Shown piece by piece: positions 6,586 through 8,731 of a stretch of 8,731 bases of DNA. Source of the stretch: an uncultured Clostridia bacterium (GTDB taxonomy: Bacteria; Bacillota; Clostridia; Christensenellales; UBA1242). The number at the start of each line of letters is the position of its first letter. The stretch's first letter is position 1. Where the stretch lies: assembly GCA_944383945.1 (NCBI GenBank), contig CALWRL010000025.1, positions 1 to 8,731 on the forward strand. Reading direction: 5' to 3'. The notes under the pieces were generated by a model. The model saw only the letters and a list, made by a program, of their open reading frames with translations, had not been told where the DNA came from and made no database searches. A program made the translations under genes and the position numbers.

Positions 6586-7632
6586 ATGAAAAAATTTTTG
6601 GTTTTAGTGCTGTTTTTTTGTTTTAGCGTAACTGCTTTTTCTGGTTGTTTTGCTATTAACAACTCAACAGGCAACGAAGTTCCTGATGTTAATATTGACA
6701 TGACGCCAAGGCAAATTTCGGCTAATAATTCAACAGATTTTGAAGAAATTGTTGAAAATGTTTCGCCGGCAATTGTTGGAATTAATGCAGTTTATAACAA
6801 TATGCAAAGCGTTGGAAGTGGAGTTGCTGTTGCAGAAAATGGCTATGTTTTAACAAACAATCATGTTGTTGAAGGTGCTAATTCTATAACGGTTTACTAC
6901 GCAAACAAAACAAGCGGTAAGGCAACTTTAATTTGGAACGACCCTGCCATGGACCTTGCAATAATTAAAACAAACATTAATATGCCATATTTAAAAACAG
7001 GCGATTCTAATTTGGTTGAAGCTGGACAAGATGTTATTGCGGTTGGAACTCCATTAACATTGCAATTTAAACATACTGTTACAAAAGGTATTATTTCAGC
7101 TAAAAATAGAACAATTGAAATAACCAATGAAGATGGAACAACAAGTTATCTTCAAAATTTATTTCAACATGATGCAAGCATAAATCCGGGGAATAGTGGT
7201 GGGCCACTAATTAATTCTAATGGAGAAGTTATTGGAATTAACACACTTAAAGTTTCCGAAGCGGAAGGAATTGGCTTTGCAATTCCTGTTGGCATAGCAC
7301 TTCCAGTTGTTAATCATATATTAAAAGATGGAACATATAAAACTCCATATTTAGGAATTTTTGGGTTTGACAGTGAAATAGCAGTTTTTTACGGCAGAAC
7401 CCTTGACAAGAGCGGAGTTTATGTTGTTAATGTTGATAGCAAAGGTCCTTTGGGGAAAGCGGGCATTAAAGAAGGAGACATAATAAAAAAGGTTGGAGAT
7501 TTAGAAATTAAAACAATGCTAGATTTAAGAAAAACAATTTACAATTATAAAATAGGGGATAGTATAAGCATTGAGATTTTAAGGAATGGAAAAATTCAAA
7601 CGCTAGATGTTGAACTTTCTTCCAGAAATTAA
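6586..7632 (+). CDS. HtrA/DegP-type serine protease, putative lipoprotein, one PDZ domain
   Basis: The 348-residue protein is a trypsin-like protease of the HtrA family, which degrades or refolds damaged envelope proteins. I start it at ATG 6586, not at the upstream in-frame TTG codons (6535, 6541), because this puts a signal peptide first: MKKF, a hydrophobic core, then AFSGC with C21 as a likely lipidated cysteine. The lipobox has Phe at -3, which is atypical. The catalytic triad is intact: H93 in TNNHVVEG, D123 in DPAMDLAI, and S204 in NPGNSGGPL. GIGFAIPV closes the protease domain. A single C-terminal PDZ (about 255-345) contains LGIFGF and KAGIKEGDIIKKVG. HtrA proteins of Bacillota usually have a membrane anchor, so a lipid anchor is a variation. 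There is no strong Shine-Dalgarno sequence. It is third in the glnS operon and is followed by a strong terminator. Confidence 0.93.
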   Translation: MKKFLVLVLFFCFSVTAFSGCFAINNSTGNEVPDVNIDMTPRQISANNSTDFEEIVENVSPAIVGINAVYNNMQSVGSGVAVAENGYVLTNNHVVEGANSITVYYANKTSGKATLIWNDPAMDLAIIKTNINMPYLKTGDSNLVEAGQDVIAVGTPLTLQFKHTVTKGIISAKNRTIEITNEDGTTSYLQNLFQHDASINPGNSGGPLINSNGEVIGINTLKVSEAEGIGFAIPVGIALPVVNHILKDGTYKTPYLGIFGFDSEIAVFYGRTLDKSGVYVVNVDSKGPLGKAGIKEGDIIKKVGDLEIKTMLDLRKTIYNYKIGDSISIEILRNGKIQTLDVELSSRN

Positions 7633-7634
7633 AA

Positions 7635-7668
7635 AAATAAAACAGGTTTTTAAAAACCTGTTTTATTT
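7635..7668. terminator. 34-nt perfect palindrome, shared terminator
   Basis: Each 17-nt half (7635-7651, 7652-7668) is the exact reverse complement of the other. The core CAGG-TTTTT-AAAAA-CCTG is flanked by AAATAAAA and TTTTATTT. It begins 2 nt after the protease stop and ends 13 nt before the stop of the convergent Cys/Gly-rich gene. A-rich and U-rich flanks on both sides fit Rho-independent termination in both directions. Confidence 0.85.
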
Positions 7669-7681
7669 ATGTAGCAATTGG

Positions 7682-7882
7682 TTATGCTCTGTTTCCGCAT
7701 TGGCAAGGGTTGCAAAGGCAAGATAATAATAAAATCCAAATTATGCAATCGCAGCCGTTTCCGAAGCCTTCACCATTTCCACAGCAGCAAGATAAGAGTA
7801 AGAGAATGATTATTAATGTGCAGCAATCGCATCCGCATCCACAACCATGTCCGCCCATTCCGAATCCGTTGAAGAAATTCAT
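7682..7882 (-). CDS. Cys/Gly-rich miniprotein with two hydrophobic repeats
   Basis: The 66 residues include 14 cysteines (14, 16, 18, 20, 21, 32-34, 44, 46, 55, 57, 60, 62) and many glycines. Two imperfect repeats each read Cys-Asp-Cys, a run of 8-9 Ile/Leu/Trp, then Ser-Cys-x-Cys: residues 18-34 and 44-57. Similar tiny proteins are scattered in Clostridia and often named 'chorion class high-cysteine protein' by automatic annotation (from memory); their function is unknown. The hydrophobic runs are too short to span a membrane singly. The start is strongly supported by AGGAGG (complement of 7891-7896), 8 nt upstream of the ATG. The gene has more G+C than its neighbours, as Gly and Cys codons require. 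The opposite-strand frame (Gln/Pro-rich) looks like its shadow. It could be a structural, metal-binding or spore/coat-like protein; the sequence does not decide. Confidence 0.8.
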   Translation of the reverse strand: MNFFNGFGMGGHGCGCGCDCCTLIIILLLLSCCCGNGEGFGNGCDCIIWILLLSCLCNPCQCGNRA

Positions 7883-8012
7883 GATATGTACCTCCTATTA
7901 AAATTTTCATATGTATTTTTTTATCTTTTGTACTTCAAGGATTTTTCTTTTGTCCTTACTTCATACTATGGGCAGTTGTGTTAAAATGTTACAAATTTTT
8001 AAAAATAAAAAT

Positions 8013-8040
8013 TTGAAAATTTTTTTATATATGTTAATAT
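8013..8040 (+). promoter_or_regulatory. Candidate promoter for the right-edge gene
   Basis: TTGAAA (8013-8018), a 16-nt spacer, then TAATAT (8035-8040) preceded by TGT, an extended -10. The predicted start near 8047 leaves a leader of about 34 nt containing GGAGG (8072-8076). The rest of the 198-nt gap between the two flanking genes is A/T-rich. It holds a short 5-bp inverted repeat (AAGGA/TCCTT around 7937-7957) of unclear meaning. Confidence 0.4.
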
Positions 8041-8080
8041 AAATATTAATAGATTAGTTATTGAAAAACATGGAGGAAAA

Positions 8081-8719
8081 GTGAAAATTATAGTTCCAGA
8101 AAATGAAAAGGTAGCCGAAATAATTTTGGTTGTTGAACCAATAAGCGAAAATGGAGATATTTCTAGTAATTTCCTTTATTTGTCGAAATTTATGCTTAAA
8201 GAATTAGGTTTGAAAAGTTTTTCACAAGATAATTGCAACATTTTTTTTAAATCGAAAAATTTTTTTAAATATTTAATGGCGCTTTACAATATTTACACAA
8301 AAGATAAAGAATATGCCCAAAAAAAACAAAAAGTAGACTTTCCTTTTAAACACTTGGAATCGCAAATTTCAAAAATAATTAAATCTGTTAAAACAGATGA
8401 TGAATTAAAAGTATCAGTGTTACCGAAAGAAGCAGAACAATTTTCTTTTAAAACAATAACTCAAAGCGGGAAAATACAAAATGTTAATATTAACATTGAA
8501 GAAGGCCCAGATTTTACAAATGGGCAAAAGTTTGTTAACATTTCTATGGAAGACAGAGATATTAGGGCTTATAGAATTTTTGAGCAGTTGTATAGATACG
8601 GAAAATATGCTTTTGATTTTATTTTTAATGCACAACCTTCAAGCCAAAACAATAAAAGTTCAGATGATAATTTGATAGATGATAATGGAAAAGATTTAAA
8701 AAAAAAAAAAATTATTTAG
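8081..8719 (+). CDS. Unrecognised soluble protein with slippery poly-A C-terminus
   Basis: The protein has 212 residues, beginning MKIIVPENEKVAEIILVVEP. GTG 8081 is chosen because GGAGG lies 4 nt upstream, and an ATG at 8070 is out of frame and stops after four codons. There is no signal peptide or membrane helix. The N-terminal third looks alpha/beta, with a segment rich in Phe and Lys (about 60-80). The middle contains KTDDELKVSVLPKEAEQF and a strand-rich patch around GKIQNVNINIEEGPDF. The last 25 residues are low in complexity, rich in Ser, Asn, Asp and Lys. The family is not recognised and no catalytic motif is seen. The frame ends KKKKII-stop directly after a 14-A tract, so the true C-terminus may differ. 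The right neighbour is outside the window. Confidence 0.75.
   Translation: MKIIVPENEKVAEIILVVEPISENGDISSNFLYLSKFMLKELGLKSFSQDNCNIFFKSKNFFKYLMALYNIYTKDKEYAQKKQKVDFPFKHLESQISKIIKSVKTDDELKVSVLPKEAEQFSFKTITQSGKIQNVNINIEEGPDFTNGQKFVNISMEDRDIRAYRIFEQLYRYGKYAFDFIFNAQPSSQNNKSSDDNLIDDNGKDLKKKKII
8698..8711 (+). repeat. 14-A homopolymer at the end of the last gene
   Basis: There are fourteen consecutive A residues, eight codons or fewer before the stop at 8717-8719. With one A more or fewer, the frame avoids this stop and stays open to the window end. Confidence 0.95.
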
Positions 8720-8731
8720 AAAAACAGCGTT

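Noticed and set aside
7710..7901. Plus-strand Gln/Pro-rich frame over the Cys/Gly-rich gene
   Set aside because: Its composition is what antisense of Gly/Cys codons gives. It has no ribosome site and begins inside the region just after a terminator.

Overview
This window is AT-rich (roughly 30% G+C by eye). Most genes have Gram-positive-style Shine-Dalgarno sequences (GGAGG or AGGAGGT). It carries a DNA polymerase I with a decayed proofreading domain, a glutaminyl-tRNA synthetase, an HtrA-type protease that looks like a lipoprotein, and a tiny Cys/Gly-rich protein of a kind common in clostridia. Together these suggest a low-GC Bacillota genome, probably an uncultured, host-associated clostridial lineage. 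This placement is inference; no rRNA or other phylogenetic marker was compared. There is no sign of phage, insertion sequence, CRISPR array, tRNA or rRNA.

Layout. (1) 1-1456: two minus-strand genes. The first is an unrecognised protein cut by the left edge, with a good promoter. The second is a nucleoside phosphorylase/nucleosidase-family enzyme that seems to lack the usual phosphate-binding residues. (2) 1457-1869: a divergent control region with a 22-nt near-perfect palindrome, then a 58-residue plus-strand gene, a hairpin terminator shared with polA, and a tetranucleotide microsatellite. (3) 1870-4389: polA on the minus strand, whose start codon sits directly behind a TATAAT box with no Shine-Dalgarno sequence. 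(4) 4516-7632: a plus-strand operon of glnS, a small three-helix membrane protein that overlaps glnS by ATGA, and a lipoprotein-like HtrA/DegP-type serine protease with one PDZ domain. It ends in a 34-nt perfect palindrome. (5) 7682-7882: a convergent minus-strand Cys/Gly-rich miniprotein that shares that terminator. (6) 8081-8719: an unrecognised plus-strand gene with a GTG start, ending in a 14-A tract near the right edge.

The genes do not form one pathway. polA and glnS are housekeeping genes transcribed divergently from a 126-nt region. The two genes behind glnS are envelope proteins, so glnS expression may be linked to envelope quality control. The strongest oddities are sequence-level: a 16-A run inside glnS, a 14-A run that decides the C-terminus of the last gene, 12 tetranucleotide units beside polA, and a probably leaderless polA mRNA. 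I saw no convincing new multi-gene system. The least explained items are the Cys/Gly-rich miniprotein, the 58-residue protein and the two unrecognised proteins at the edges.
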